From Methanococcoides vulcani (lineage in GTDB: Archaea > Halobacteriota > Methanosarcinia > Methanosarcinales > Methanosarcinaceae), in contig NZ_FOHQ01000005.1 of assembly GCF_900111645.1 (NCBI RefSeq), positions 1-64,000 of the forward strand: 64,000 bases of DNA. The letters run 5' to 3'. This document shows, piece after piece, positions 44,756 to 54,411 of this stretch. The notes beneath the pieces were generated by a model. The model did not search any database, was not told the origin of the DNA, and saw nothing but the letters and a program-made list of their open reading frames with translations. Every line of letters starts with the position of its first letter. The first letter of the stretch is position 1. The position numbers and the translations under genes are program-made.

Positions 44756-45460
44756 TTATTCATCTATGTACAAATCATTACTTTTCAATAGGATTTCAGC
44801 GGTGATGAAATCAATTTCAGTATCAATGTCAATGCTTCTTTGTATTGGCATTATATATGGAATCGTTTTTGGACAATAGAAACTTCTATATTTTTTCAGA
44901 TTTTTAGGTGTTGAAAGGTATATTGCTCCGTTTGGAAGATAGGTTTTGGGTAGATCTTGACGTCTCATATTCAGATATTTTTCATCGAATATGGGTTTTA
45001 GATAGCCTTCCTCGATTTTAGAATGCCAAAAAGGAGGGTGTCCTGCTTCACAAACACTGATCAAAGATTCACATTCGCTTTTTAGAAATAATTCGATGGC
45101 ATCATCGATATCATCTGCAGTGCGCAATGGGGATGTTGGCTGTAAGAGTGCCACGACATCTACACTGTTGTTTTGGATTTCAAGGGAATTTATAACATGA
45201 AAGATCGTATCAATTGTAGGTGAACTATCTTGTGCCAGTTCTTCTGGTCTTTTTATTATATCTGCCCCGTATTCTCTTGAGACGTCTACAATTTCCTGAT
45301 CTTCTGTGGATACAAGTACTTGTTCCACATATTTGGAATTGAGTGCAGCTTCGATAGAGTGAGCAATCAGAGGTTTTTCTGCAAGTAACCTTACGTTTTT
45401 TCTTGGTATACCTTTACTTCCACCTCTTGCTGGAATTATTGCAATTGTTTTAGGCTTCAT
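44756..45460 (-). CDS. legF: CMP-N-acylneuraminate (legionaminate) cytidylyltransferase
   Basis: 234 residues: IAIIPARGGSKGIPRKNVR (the nucleotide-binding start), PLIAHSIEAAL, VVALLQPTSPLRTADDIDDAI, PNGAIYLSTPKNL and the end IDIDTEIDFITAEILL. It activates the nonulosonic acid as CMP-sugar for the glycosyltransferases. It is the first gene of the legionaminic acid set on this strand; the 5' neighbour is the IS-disrupted acyltransferase relic in the opposite orientation. Confidence 0.9.
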   Translation of the reverse strand: MKPKTIAIIPARGGSKGIPRKNVRLLAEKPLIAHSIEAALNSKYVEQVLVSTEDQEIVDVSREYGADIIKRPEELAQDSSPTIDTIFHVINSLEIQNNSVDVVALLQPTSPLRTADDIDDAIELFLKSECESLISVCEAGHPPFWHSKIEEGYLKPIFDEKYLNMRRQDLPKTYLPNGAIYLSTPKNLKKYRSFYCPKTIPYIMPIQRSIDIDTEIDFITAEILLKSNDLYIDE

Positions 45461-45540
45461 ATTTATCTACTTACTTTACATTCGTTTGATATATATCCAT
45501 TAAGCATTTGTAGAAATTCTTTATAGTAACTAACACAAAT

Positions 45541-45769
45541 TTGTTCTTTATAGGTTTGTTGATGCTATTTGGACATGATTGTTGCATTCCATATCAAGCC
45601 CCTGCATATTTCTACACCGCATTGCTTTTTTTAGGTGGACTGTATATCTTACCTTCTGAAATTGGAAAATATAGCTACTATGTTGCTGAATTGGGAAAAG
45701 CATCATGGCATATATTTTTGTTCCAGATGTTGTACTTTTGGCTATTGCCAGTCGAATATAATGAGGATA
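45541..45769 (+). pseudogene. Relic of a membrane acyltransferase (acyltransferase family 3), C-terminal part, interrupted by the IS
   Basis: About 75 codons of the C-terminal part of an acyltransferase_3 (OafA/NolL-like) remain: FIGLLMLFG, FYTALLFLGGLYIL, then SYYVAELGKASWHIFLFQMLYFW, a membrane-span pair typical of the family end. The frame runs to the IS border at 45768. If the IS and one copy of TA are removed, the frame continues from 47035 as SLIILFIHLFLIW and stops at 47073-47075, so the IS inserted into this remnant. The 5' half of the gene is missing. Confidence 0.65.
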
Positions 45770-47034
45770 TCAAATTAGCTCATAAATTCTCCCATTCTAA
45801 TTTGATGACATTACCTCACACATAATTTGCAAATGAGTTAGTTTCTTTAACTCCATTTTGCAAATTTGTGGTTATAAGTAATTGATACGCTACAAAATTC
45901 ATGATTGAATACAGTTTCTTACTGCTATTTTTCATTCCTCTGATGGCAAAATTTACAGCCCACTTAATATGATTGTGTACTCGTTCACATTCACCCCTAT
46001 GCGAATAATCTTCATCGAATCCATCATCTTCGATGTTCTTGTTTCGCAAGTGCATCCCTACCTGTTTTCCCTTCCATTTTCATAGAGGAAACGTAGTTTC
46101 TCTTCATATTTCATGTGAATAGATCCACCAAGTTTCCACATCTTATTGACCCAGTGATCAATTCGTCCCATCGTCCCTTCATATTGAATTTTAGAATCAG
46201 AGGAGTATGCAATCACTGGTTTTGCATTCAATTTATACCAGATATCTGCATGATTCCTGAACGAATCATAACCTCCATCCAATGCATAAGTATCAATATC
46301 AACTCCCATTTCTACCAATGCATCAATATGTGTCTTCAATTCAGGTGAATCATGTGCAGTACCTCTTGTATGTGTCATGTAGATTGGAAGCGTTCCTATC
46401 ATAGTGATGTGAGCTTTGTCCATCTTACAATTGTAATGCGGATTATAATCCGCATACTTGTCATATCTTGATGCTTCAAGAGGAGTAGAATCTGTTTTTG
46501 CATCTCTTATCGTTGTAGTTTTGGAGATTTTCTTTCCAATTTTGAACATTACTTCATCAAGTCCAGCTTCTCCAAGTCTGTATTTTACAAAATGATGAAG
46601 TGTTGCAGGGGATGGAATATTCATAATGCCGTTATTGTCTTCAAAAGAAAGAAGCTGCGCTTCTTCTTTTGTTAAGGTAGATATTGTTTTCTCAAAGGAG
46701 AGATTCCTAAAACATTTCACAATGATGAGCTTTATCATTGACGAAATCTTATACCTAAAGTGCCAGTCCTTATCGGCATAATAGCTACTTTCAACATAAG
46801 AAGCAATGTCATCAATATCCAGGAAATGCAAAAATTGGCATATTGATACGTTATCTGTGTTCAGATAGTTAGCAATTGAATCTCTGGTACAGATTCCGCC
46901 CGAAACATCGTAATAATATTTCATGGACTGGCCCATTTTCTGCCATATAAATGTAATGCATAAGCTATGCTCAGAGTGGTGCCAGTAGTCTTGAAAAAAG
47001 AGTTACGCTTTTAAAGCGAAAAGCTAATTTGATA
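45768..47034 (-). mobile_element. Insertion sequence, 1267 bp, IS4/IS5-type DDE transposase, with 13-bp terminal inverted repeats
   Basis: The ends are perfect inverted repeats, TATCAAATTAGCT at 45768-45780 and its complement at 47022-47034. Because both outermost bases are TA and excision leaving one TA restores the acyltransferase frame, the element proper may be 45770-47032 with a TA target duplication. One transposase gene in two frames fills it on the minus strand. I cannot assign the IS subfamily with certainty. Confidence 0.85.
45816..46936 (-). pseudogene. Transposase in two frames (DDE, IS4/IS5 type)
   Basis: Frame 1 (46936-46058) encodes 292 residues with the first two catalytic Asp in the contexts DAKTDSTP and ALDGGYDSF, then stops at 46058-46060. 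Frame 2 (from about 46080 to 45816) supplies KQVGMHLRNKNIEDDGF and the third acidic residue in HRGECERVHNHIKW, followed by WAVNFAIRGMKN. The switch lies in GGAAGGGAAAACAGG (about 46060-46075) and needs a minus-one shift. One missing base or a minus-one ribosomal frameshift would both give a protein of about 370 residues; no canonical X-XXY-YYZ slippery site is in register, so mutation is more likely. Confidence 0.75.
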
Positions 47035-47210
47035 GTCTCATAATACTATTTATTCACTTGTTTTTAATTTGGTAATCTGTTTAACGGTTGGTTATCAATT
47101 TTATAAATTAAATATCTAATATACGTATGGTTAGTATAGTTACCGTTTTCTCTTTTAAGATTATAGAGCCTATTGTCCATTATGAAAGTTATATGATTTT
47201 AGGTACAAAT

Positions 47211-48488
47211 TTAAATATCTTCTAGCATCATCTTCATTGTCTGTTTGAACATACTCATATCTATTGTGAAGTTTTTCCATTCAGGATGGGTATTCCCAGG
47301 CTCATCTTCCCCTAATAGATAGTAATATTCGTTCCCAACATTATTTGAAATCATCCAATACATTGTAGGGACATAAGATGGAGAAAAAATTTCGAGGATC
47401 TTCGCATTCTGACAAAATACTATGTTTGTTAGGCCTGCTCCATGAGGACCAACAACAACTCGAGCTTCTGCAAAAATTCTAATCTGTTCCATGAAAGATA
47501 GTTTGGACATTTGAATAATTTCAAATCCAAGGCTTATCAGATAATTTTCTACTTTTTCTTCATTAGTTATTCTTCGAAAAAAAGCATCTTTTCTGGAGAT
47601 ATAAATAAATCTATACGGTTTTTCTGTATTTTTTGGAATAAATGATTCCCTCAAGAACTCACATGCCCATTTTGAGACATGTCCTTTTTTTCTAGGAAAA
47701 GATGCAGCAAACAGTTTTTCACACTGTAAATGAGTACCGTTTTTTAATTTGAGTAAATTACTCTCAGAAAGTCCTAAATGGGTCAGAGAATCCAGTTGAA
47801 ATTTACTTAATTTATCAGGAACAATTAAATAATCAATATCATCAAGTATATTTTCAAACAACTTTAAACGGGGTAAGACATCAAAAGTCCAATGAAAAGT
47901 ATTAGAATATGCATTTGAAGCTATTGATGCTAAACATTCTTTTTTGAATTCTGGCTTATTAATATAAGACTTAAAAACATCACTTTTTTTTGCAAAATCA
48001 TCATTTTCGAAATTAAATTCAGTATATACTTTTTCATCATAAGAAATTATTATCCCTTTTTCGTCCACAATACTTGCGTTTTTCAATAAGCAGAGATAGG
48101 ATTTTGTAAGCAGGGAGGATTTCATACAGTCAATGAAATTGGGATGAACTTCATTATTTATGTGATTTGGTTTTTTTAGATAAGATGAATGCTCTGGAAT
48201 AATCTTCTTAATACAACTTCCTTCCATCTGAGGTGGTATGGAATCTTCTAACCAGCTTTCAAAAGAAGATATTATTCCTTTGGGACGGTATGGAGATAGG
48301 CGATAGAAACCAATAATCTGAGTTATCCTCTTTATAACTATTATTCTATATCTGCCCCCCATAACTATTTGTTCCAAGCCTGAAAGCATTTTCCATACCA
48401 GTGGATTTTTTATTCTATGGCGGATTATTTTGATATATTGTAATATGTGAGGTTTAACGTATTTCTGGATCATTTTCATAAGTTCCAT
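47211..48488 (-). CDS. GT61-family glycosyltransferase (DUF563)
   Basis: 425 residues with SNTFHWTFDVLPRLKLFENIL (the family HW...E/D motif), LIVPDKLSKFQLDSL, FPRKKGHVSKWACEFLRE, RFIYISRKDAFFRRITNEEKV, EARVVVGPHGAGLTNIVFC and EIFSPSYVPTMYW. These are the hallmarks of GT61 (EOGT/xylosyltransferase-like), used for O- or surface glycans. N-terminal 80 residues have no clear domain. A TATA-like site lies about 70 bases upstream. Acceptor and donor are unknown; UDP-xylose is possible since a UXS-like gene follows in this cluster. Confidence 0.85.
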   Translation of the reverse strand: MELMKMIQKYVKPHILQYIKIIRHRIKNPLVWKMLSGLEQIVMGGRYRIIVIKRITQIIGFYRLSPYRPKGIISSFESWLEDSIPPQMEGSCIKKIIPEHSSYLKKPNHINNEVHPNFIDCMKSSLLTKSYLCLLKNASIVDEKGIIISYDEKVYTEFNFENDDFAKKSDVFKSYINKPEFKKECLASIASNAYSNTFHWTFDVLPRLKLFENILDDIDYLIVPDKLSKFQLDSLTHLGLSESNLLKLKNGTHLQCEKLFAASFPRKKGHVSKWACEFLRESFIPKNTEKPYRFIYISRKDAFFRRITNEEKVENYLISLGFEIIQMSKLSFMEQIRIFAEARVVVGPHGAGLTNIVFCQNAKILEIFSPSYVPTMYWMISNNVGNEYYYLLGEDEPGNTHPEWKNFTIDMSMFKQTMKMMLEDI

Positions 48489-48554
48489 CGTATGTTTATT
48501 TTTTGATTGTTTTATTTATATTTCTGTTGACGGTGCATACATTTGTTAGTTTTA

Positions 48555-48565
48555 CTATATATATG
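48555..48565 (-). promoter_or_regulatory. TATA box for the GT61 gene
   Basis: CATATATATAG on the minus strand about 70 bases upstream of the ATG at 48488. Confidence 0.4.
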
Positions 48566-48610
48566 ATTTTTTTATGCCGTCTTTTTAATAGTATTGATGA
48601 TTATTGTAAA

Positions 48611-50101
48611 TTACAATAAACTCGACCATGGTATTTTCATTTTCGTTGCTATTTCTTTAAATTGATCATGCATTTTTACATCAAATTTCAATATCAAAAT
48701 TCCATATATCAATGCTCCTAATAAAACAGGAATTAATGTCAGCAAAACATTTGATAAGGGAATTAATAGCCGATAGCATCCCACAATTATTGACATAAAA
48801 AAAACTGCTTTTAATATATTGAATATGCTGCCATTGTCTATTTTGATATTTATGATTTGTGACAGAATATTTCTTGCTAAAATAGCACTTAATCCCATAG
48901 TTACTAAAGTTGCACAGGCAGCCCCTTCAATACCAATTATTGGTATTAATATTAAATTCAACGCAATGTTTGCTGCAGTTGACACTGCTGTTACTTTAAA
49001 TGAATCTTTTTGGTGATTTAATGCACCAAGATACATTGTGAAAAAATAATGGAATATGTTTACAATTTGGACAAAGAGTAATATAACCAGTGTTAGATAC
49101 CCTCTTTCAAAATCTGCACCATAAAAAAAGTACAATAGTTTGTCTCCAAATAAAATTCCCCCAACAAATACTGGTATGGCCAAAGTTAGTGAGTAAGTGA
49201 ATGCCCTAGAAAGTGACTCTTCTATAAATTCTATCTCTTCGAGTTTACCCCATCTACTAACCTTTGGCCATAATGTCGTACGGATTGCAACTGTCGCAAG
49301 AGTTGCCAAAGAAGCAAATTGAAATACTACCCTATAGATACCCACATCAGAGTTACTGAGATAATAATCTATCATGATAGTATCTACATAAGAATAAAGA
49401 ATCACTCCAGCTGATGTCAAAAAAAGCCAGAATGAAAATGATGATAGACTTTTTACATGCCACCACTCAAAACGTACAAAATGTAAATCAAAAAAACGCA
49501 ACTCTATTATGGCAGCAATAAACAAACCTGCGACAAAGCCTCCAGCCAAGCCTGCAACACCAAATCCCAAAAATACTGCAGCAACCTGAATAACAATTCG
49601 TGAAATGTTATTTACAAGGTGTCCTGCAGCATGTACACCCATTTTTCCGGTGCCTGCAACACCACTGGTCACCGAACCATGAAAAAGCGATGCTATCAAA
49701 GCCAGTAAAAGCCAGCTGAATATTCCTGCATCGTCAAATTCAATAAAATAGTTCCGGAAACCAATTAAGGTGGATACAACCACAACTACAAACAAAGAGC
49801 GTAGAACAAAAAACGCACTGAAATATGCATCCTGCTCTTCTCCCTCGCTGATACGCTTGATTGCAGCGCCTCCAAACCCTCCATCGGTTATCATATTGAT
49901 AATGCCATAATATGCAGTAAAGAGGAAATAAGCACCAAGAATACTTGCACCTACGGTATGTGCAAAGTACATCGTGCTCAGAAAGCCAATAAAAGTAAAT
50001 GAGATCTGACCTACGAAAGACGCTATACTCTGCCGTTGCACCTCTCCTATGCTCATTATGCGTGAGAATATTCGATTTAAAAACATATTTAGTGTGATCA
50101 A
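48611..50101 (-). CDS. Polysaccharide flippase (Wzx/AglR-like, MATE/MOP superfamily)
   Basis: 496 residues with about 14 membrane spans. The N-terminal region SIASFVGQISFTFIGFLSTMYFAHTVGASILGAYF is typical for RfbX/Wzx-like proteins; later FGGAAIKRISEGEE, VAGTGKMGVHAAGHLVNN and IGIEGAACATLVTMGL fit the same family. It should flip the lipid-linked glycan across the membrane so that AglB can use it. It is positioned between the GT61 and UXS-like genes in the glycan cluster. Confidence 0.88.
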   Translation of the reverse strand: MITLNMFLNRIFSRIMSIGEVQRQSIASFVGQISFTFIGFLSTMYFAHTVGASILGAYFLFTAYYGIINMITDGGFGGAAIKRISEGEEQDAYFSAFFVLRSLFVVVVVSTLIGFRNYFIEFDDAGIFSWLLLALIASLFHGSVTSGVAGTGKMGVHAAGHLVNNISRIVIQVAAVFLGFGVAGLAGGFVAGLFIAAIIELRFFDLHFVRFEWWHVKSLSSFSFWLFLTSAGVILYSYVDTIMIDYYLSNSDVGIYRVVFQFASLATLATVAIRTTLWPKVSRWGKLEEIEFIEESLSRAFTYSLTLAIPVFVGGILFGDKLLYFFYGADFERGYLTLVILLFVQIVNIFHYFFTMYLGALNHQKDSFKVTAVSTAANIALNLILIPIIGIEGAACATLVTMGLSAILARNILSQIINIKIDNGSIFNILKAVFFMSIIVGCYRLLIPLSNVLLTLIPVLLGALIYGILILKFDVKMHDQFKEIATKMKIPWSSLL

Positions 50102-50236
50102 TATTGATTTGTAGTATCAAATTCGTGGTATTGTTTCAATTGGGATGAGGTTTTTTGGTGTAACTTAGTTAAATATTCATTTTCACACATTTAAAATTGA
50201 AACATAATTTTAGTAAAGTGATAAAAATATGATCTT

Positions 50237-51169
50237 TTATTTGATTAATTTCTCTTTGAAATAGGCAACTGTTCCTTCTAATCCTTCTTTCAAGCTGACT
50301 TTTGGCTCCCATCCCAGTACATCTCTTGCCCTGCTGATATCTGGCCTTCTGACCTTTGGATCATCAACTGGCAGATCTTCGAACACGATCTTTGAATCGC
50401 TTTCTATTATCTCAAGAACTTCTTCTGCAAACTTCAGCACGGACATCTCTGCCGGATTGCCTATGTTCACGGGCTCTGTGAAATCAGACATCATCAACCT
50501 GTATATCCCGTCTACCAGGTCGGAAACATAGCAGAAAGAGCGTGTCTGGGAACCATCACCATATACGGTTATGTCCTCACCTTTTAGAGCTTGGTTTATG
50601 AAGTTTGGAACAACCCTTCCATCATGCACACGCATACGTGGTCCGTATGTATTGAATATTCGCACGATACGAGTATCGATTCCATGATACCTGTGGTATG
50701 CCATAGTAATGGCTTCAGCGTAGCGCTTTGCCTCGTCATATACTCCCCTGGGCCCTATGGGGTTTACGTTACCCCAGTAACTTTCAGGTTGCGGATTCAC
50801 CAGTGGGTCACCATATACTTCAGATGTGGATGCAATCAATAACCGAGCTCCATGTTCTTTTGCAAGCCCAAGCATGTTGTATGTACCAAGGGCTCCAACC
50901 TTCAGGGTCTGTATCGGTAACTCAAGATAATCAACAGGTGATGCGGGACTTGCAAGATGGAATATGTAATCGATCTTGTCACCGAAATAGATGGGTTTTG
51001 TTATATCATGTTTCAAATATGTGAATCTCTCTGAATTGATGTGATCGATATTCTTTGCATTACCTGTCACAAGATTATCTATGCAAATAATCTCATGTCC
51101 TTTCTCAAGCAGAAGATCACACAGATGCGATCCCAAAAAACCTGCGCCACCGGTTACTATTGACTTCAT
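50237..51169 (-). CDS. UDP-glucuronate decarboxylase-like extended SDR (UXS family)
   Basis: 310 residues: [60 protein letters not shown] (the UXS signature, with SPASP), [17 protein letters not shown] (the YxxxK site as YDEAK), [22 protein letters not shown] and [21 protein letters not shown] makes UDP-xylose from UDP-glucuronate; close relatives are 4-epimerases. The next gene upstream makes a nucleotide sugar. Spacing to it is 11 bases. Confidence 0.88.
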   Translation of the reverse strand: MKSIVTGGAGFLGSHLCDLLLEKGHEIICIDNLVTGNAKNIDHINSERFTYLKHDITKPIYFGDKIDYIFHLASPASPVDYLELPIQTLKVGALGTYNMLGLAKEHGARLLIASTSEVYGDPLVNPQPESYWGNVNPIGPRGVYDEAKRYAEAITMAYHRYHGIDTRIVRIFNTYGPRMRVHDGRVVPNFINQALKGEDITVYGDGSQTRSFCYVSDLVDGIYRLMMSDFTEPVNIGNPAEMSVLKFAEEVLEIIESDSKIVFEDLPVDDPKVRRPDISRARDVLGWEPKVSLKEGLEGTVAYFKEKLIK

Positions 51170-51180
51170 GTTATCACTTT

Positions 51181-52191
51181 TTAAAACTCTATTGAAGAAG
51201 AGTCACCTATATTTAAAGAGTTGTGCTTGCCCACAACGTTTGCATCATCTCCAACAATGGATGATTGAAGGTTCACATTTGATATATTTGTGCGTGAGCC
51301 AATCACGCTGTCTGATATTATTGAGCTCTCCACAAAAGTACCTTCTGCTATCGATGCATGGGGCCCAATGACGGAATTTGTAATCTTCACATTTTTCCCG
51401 ATCGCTACTGGGTGTATTATCACAGAATCCACACTTTCATAATCACAGCTTATGTTCTCTTTTTCGTTCAACAACACTTGATTTGTTTCAAGGAGCGATT
51501 CTGCATGACCACAGTCATACCAGCTTGAGACCTCAAACGTCTTTAGCCTGCTTCCCAGTTGTATCATTTTCTGAAGTGCATCTGTCAGCTGGTATTCCCC
51601 ACGGGACCTTGTATCGTTCTTTATCATCTGTTCCAGGACTTCAAACAGCATTTGTGTATCCTTTATGAAATATACTCCTGCTATTCCAAGGTTGGATGCC
51701 GGGGATTCAGGCTTTTCTTCGAGTTTTTTTATGCATGATGAGACCTTCTCAAGCTCAACAATTCCGTATTTTCTGGGATCTTCAACTTCCCTTACCCCTA
51801 TTGAACCTGAACATTTTTCATTCCCAGCATGCTTCTTATAGAAATCAAGATATCCCGCTTTAAATATCATATCTCCAAGAGCTATCATGACATCCGAATC
51901 TTTCACATATTCGCGTGTCATATATATGGAATGCCCCAAGCCAAGCCTATTTGCCTGCTCCACATATTTGATGTTAAATATTCCTTGATAATTTTCGTTC
52001 ACGTATGAAATCAACTGCTCCTTGCGATACCCTACAATAAGTATTATCTCCTCTGGCTCAAGATTTATCATCCTATCAAGGATATGACCTATGATCGGTT
52101 TGCCTGCAATATAGACCATAGCTTTTGGTTTGGTGTGGGTGTGTGGGAACAGGCGCGTTCCGGTGCCTGCAGCGGGAATAATTACTTTCAT
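51181..52191 (-). CDS. Sugar-1-phosphate nucleotidyltransferase with beta-helix C-terminal domain
   Basis: 336 residues: [30 protein letters not shown] (pyrophosphorylase start, GxGTRL...KP), [67 protein letters not shown] and a C-terminal left-handed helix region with [25 protein letters not shown]. It joins UTP or dTTP to a hexose-1-phosphate. AglF in haloarchaea is similar. It has its own promoter and is probably the first gene of the flippase/UXS transcript. Confidence 0.88.
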   Translation of the reverse strand: MKVIIPAAGTGTRLFPHTHTKPKAMVYIAGKPIIGHILDRMINLEPEEIILIVGYRKEQLISYVNENYQGIFNIKYVEQANRLGLGHSIYMTREYVKDSDVMIALGDMIFKAGYLDFYKKHAGNEKCSGSIGVREVEDPRKYGIVELEKVSSCIKKLEEKPESPASNLGIAGVYFIKDTQMLFEVLEQMIKNDTRSRGEYQLTDALQKMIQLGSRLKTFEVSSWYDCGHAESLLETNQVLLNEKENISCDYESVDSVIIHPVAIGKNVKITNSVIGPHASIAEGTFVESSIISDSVIGSRTNISNVNLQSSIVGDDANVVGKHNSLNIGDSSSIEF

Positions 52192-52246
52192 CAGTATTCT
52201 CCAAGTAAACTAGTTAATAAGTCATATTTGACTGGGAAAGGGGCAC

Positions 52247-52255
52247 TATATTTAG
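52247..52255 (-). promoter_or_regulatory. TATA box for the nucleotidyltransferase-UXS genes
   Basis: CTAAATATA on the minus strand 56-64 bases upstream of the ATG at 52191; TTGGAGAA provides the ribosome binding site. Confidence 0.55.
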
Positions 52256-52342
52256 ATTTTTAATTAAATTCAGAGAGTATTTGTCCAGTTGAATGGTACA
52301 TACTCTTGAATGAATATTATTGTTTTAATTTGATCAAACTTT

Positions 52343-52401
52343 TTTTGGCTTAAGCACCAGAGGTGTGCTCTAGAGCCGCCTGCGAAGATGATGGATCTTA
52401 T
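52343..52401 (-). pseudogene. Relic of a mannose-1-phosphate guanylyltransferase (ManC), first 20 codons
   Basis: On the minus strand the frame reads IRSIIFAGGSRAHLWCLSQKK, matching the ManC/GMP start MKSIILAGGSGTRLWPLSR with the initiator ATG changed to ATA and several substitutions (G to R, T to A, R to H, P to C). Nothing recognisable of the other 450 residues follows. It marks loss of a GDP-mannose gene beside the surviving nucleotidyltransferase. Confidence 0.7.
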
Positions 52402-52505
52402 GTTCTCAACTCCGTAATTGAACCATATGTAATTGAATAGATTGAATTAAAATAACAATAAATATCTAAATATTAGTGTTAATTAATAGAATAACACATA
52501 TTAAG

Positions 52506-52541
52506 TTCTTTTGTGCTAATGCTCAGTTGAGAACAAAAGAA
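52506..52541. repeat. Inverted repeats in the intergenic region
   Basis: TTCTTTTGT (52506-52514) and ACAAAAGAA (52533-52541) form a 9-bp stem with an 18-base loop, and GTTCTCAACT near 52402 recurs inverted as AGTTGAGAAC near 52525. No T-run; function unknown. The rest of 52256-52634 has no gene beyond the manC relic. Confidence 0.4.
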
Positions 52542-52634
52542 TTCAGGCCAAAATAAGAAAAAACAGTTTAGACAACTGAATTAATAGGAATCCCAGAAAT
52601 CGAAAAGTAAGACTGGATTTCACAACAAACGTTG

Positions 52635-53030
52635 TTACAACGACCCAATCCCCAACAACTGCAGAATACCGAAGTTCCCCCAGATGACCATCAGATTGTT
52701 AACAACAAGGAACACGCCCACAAAAGTGATGACGCCCTTGACCATCGGCCACATCTCAGATACCTTTGAATCGGAAGAGGACATGAGATCCTTGTAGAAC
52801 CAGTATACTACCAAGACAAAAGCAAGCTTCAGGACAAAGAATGCCCACACTCCGAACTCTGCTATGACCAGGGCCAGGAACCCGTTCTCTTCAACACCAA
52901 TGCTCAGTGCCTGAACTGTTGTGATGAAATCACCGAGTACGTAGAATAGCAGAATGTACCTGATATCGTAAAGGAAGCTATTGAACTCCCTGAGAGAATA
53001 CCAGTTCTGTGTGGAAAACTCCGGCTGCAT
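52635..53030 (-). CDS. Small three-span membrane protein (DUF5658-like), function unknown
   Basis: 131 residues. After a short hydrophilic start it has three hydrophobic spans (about residues 24-48, 55-78 and 98-122) around YVLGDFITTVQAL, EENGFLALVIAEFGVWAFF and ITFVGVFLVVNNLMV. The D-x-x-T near the first span and VVNN near the last are reminiscent of DUF5658 proteins. It is a single gene, divergent from the peptidase at 53194. I can state location in the membrane but no function. Confidence 0.75.
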   Translation of the reverse strand: MQPEFSTQNWYSLREFNSFLYDIRYILLFYVLGDFITTVQALSIGVEENGFLALVIAEFGVWAFFVLKLAFVLVVYWFYKDLMSSSDSKVSEMWPMVKGVITFVGVFLVVNNLMVIWGNFGILQLLGIGSL

Positions 53031-53193
53031 AGATAGTAGTATCTGTGTACATTGTTATGTATGAAATGTCCACATAAATTTATCCCATGTACACACGTCG
53101 ACTCACATCGTCTGCTGGCAGCGATATACATGAACATCACTCGAAAAAGAATTACCATGTAAGCTTATGTAGTAGAATAACAAATCCAATTAC

Positions 53194-54369
53194 ATGGAAC
53201 AAAAAAAGAATACACTTGACATTACTCCATCCCTTGCCGACAACAACTGTGATGCATTCCTGATGATAGGGAACTCGAATAATGCAGACATATACTATTC
53301 AACATATTTTCTTGCAGGAGATCCTTTCTCATATATCCAGACAGAGCAAGGACAGGAAATCCTTATTGTTTCCACCATGGAGCTGAACCGTGCCAGGATG
53401 GAATCCCGGGTAGCCGATGTACATACCATGCAGGAATACGGCTATCTTGAAAAACTGAAAGAAAGGAAGGACGGGGAGCTTGCGTACTGTGACTGCCTTG
53501 CTGCACTTTTCCAGCAGAAGGGAGTCAGGCACATAATGGTACCACATGATTTCCCACTTTTCACTGCCCAGAAGTTGAAAGAATTGGGATTCTCTGTGAT
53601 CCCTGCGAAAAGCCCTTTCAAGGAAATGAGGAAAAAGAAGGCTTCGGAAGATATCGAGAAGATAAAGGCTTCCCAGTATGCCTGTGAGAAGGCAATGGAA
53701 ACTGCCATCGGGCTGATCGCTGATGCCAGTGTAAAGAACGGGATCCTATACTCCGGAGAGGAAGCACTTACATCGGAAGCCATCCGTGCTGCAATAGAGC
53801 ACACCCTTCTTGACCATGGATGCGAGGCTGAAAGCACGATCGTGGCATGCGGATTGAAGTCATCGAATCCTCACTGGGAGGGGGAAGGAGAAATAACCGT
53901 CAACCAGCCGATAGTCATCGACATATTCCCGCGCAGTAAGAGGAGCAGGTACTTTGCAGACATGACAAGGACAGTGCTCAAAGGGGAGGCTTCGAAGGAA
54001 CTGAAGGACATGTACGAGGCAGTCCATGCTGCACAGGAGGCGGCTTTTGCTGTACTGAAACCCGGAGCGCTCTATAGTGAGGTACATAATGCGGTCTGTG
54101 ATGAGTTCGAAAAGCGAGGTTATGCAACCATCAGGAACAGCTCTGAAGTGGGATTCATACACTCCACCGGGCATGGTGTGGGGCTGGACATCCATGAGCA
54201 GCCTGCTGTGTCCATGCAGGACGGGGAAGTTGAGGTAGGGCATGTGGTCACCATCGAACCGGGCCTTTACTATCCGGAACTTGGCGGGATACGTCTTGAG
54301 GACATGGTCGTGATCACAGAGGACGGATTTGAGAATTTAACAAAAATGGAAAAGGAATTTGTAGTTTAA
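53194..54369 (+). CDS. M24-family peptidase, Xaa-Pro aminopeptidase/dipeptidase type
   Basis: 391 residues: an N-terminal creatinase-like domain (about 1-150) and a pita-bread catalytic domain. Metal ligands are visible in IDIFPRSKRSRYFADMTRT (two Asp), HSTGHGVGLDIHE (His), TIEPGLY (Glu) and GGIRLEDMVVI (Glu). It removes residues next to proline. The next gene on the same strand is another M24 enzyme, methionine aminopeptidase, 42 bases later, so the two may be cotranscribed. Confidence 0.92.
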   Translation: MEQKKNTLDITPSLADNNCDAFLMIGNSNNADIYYSTYFLAGDPFSYIQTEQGQEILIVSTMELNRARMESRVADVHTMQEYGYLEKLKERKDGELAYCDCLAALFQQKGVRHIMVPHDFPLFTAQKLKELGFSVIPAKSPFKEMRKKKASEDIEKIKASQYACEKAMETAIGLIADASVKNGILYSGEEALTSEAIRAAIEHTLLDHGCEAESTIVACGLKSSNPHWEGEGEITVNQPIVIDIFPRSKRSRYFADMTRTVLKGEASKELKDMYEAVHAAQEAAFAVLKPGALYSEVHNAVCDEFEKRGYATIRNSSEVGFIHSTGHGVGLDIHEQPAVSMQDGEVEVGHVVTIEPGLYYPELGGIRLEDMVVITEDGFENLTKMEKEFVV

Positions 54370-54411
54370 GTCTACTAAAACCAATTATATATCAAAAGCT
54401 GGTGCAGACAT

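Noticed and set aside
45768-47034. Possible target duplication longer than TA around the IS
   Set aside because: The bases outside the repeats (GAGGA on the left, GTCTC on the right) do not match in direct orientation, so only the TA can be shared.
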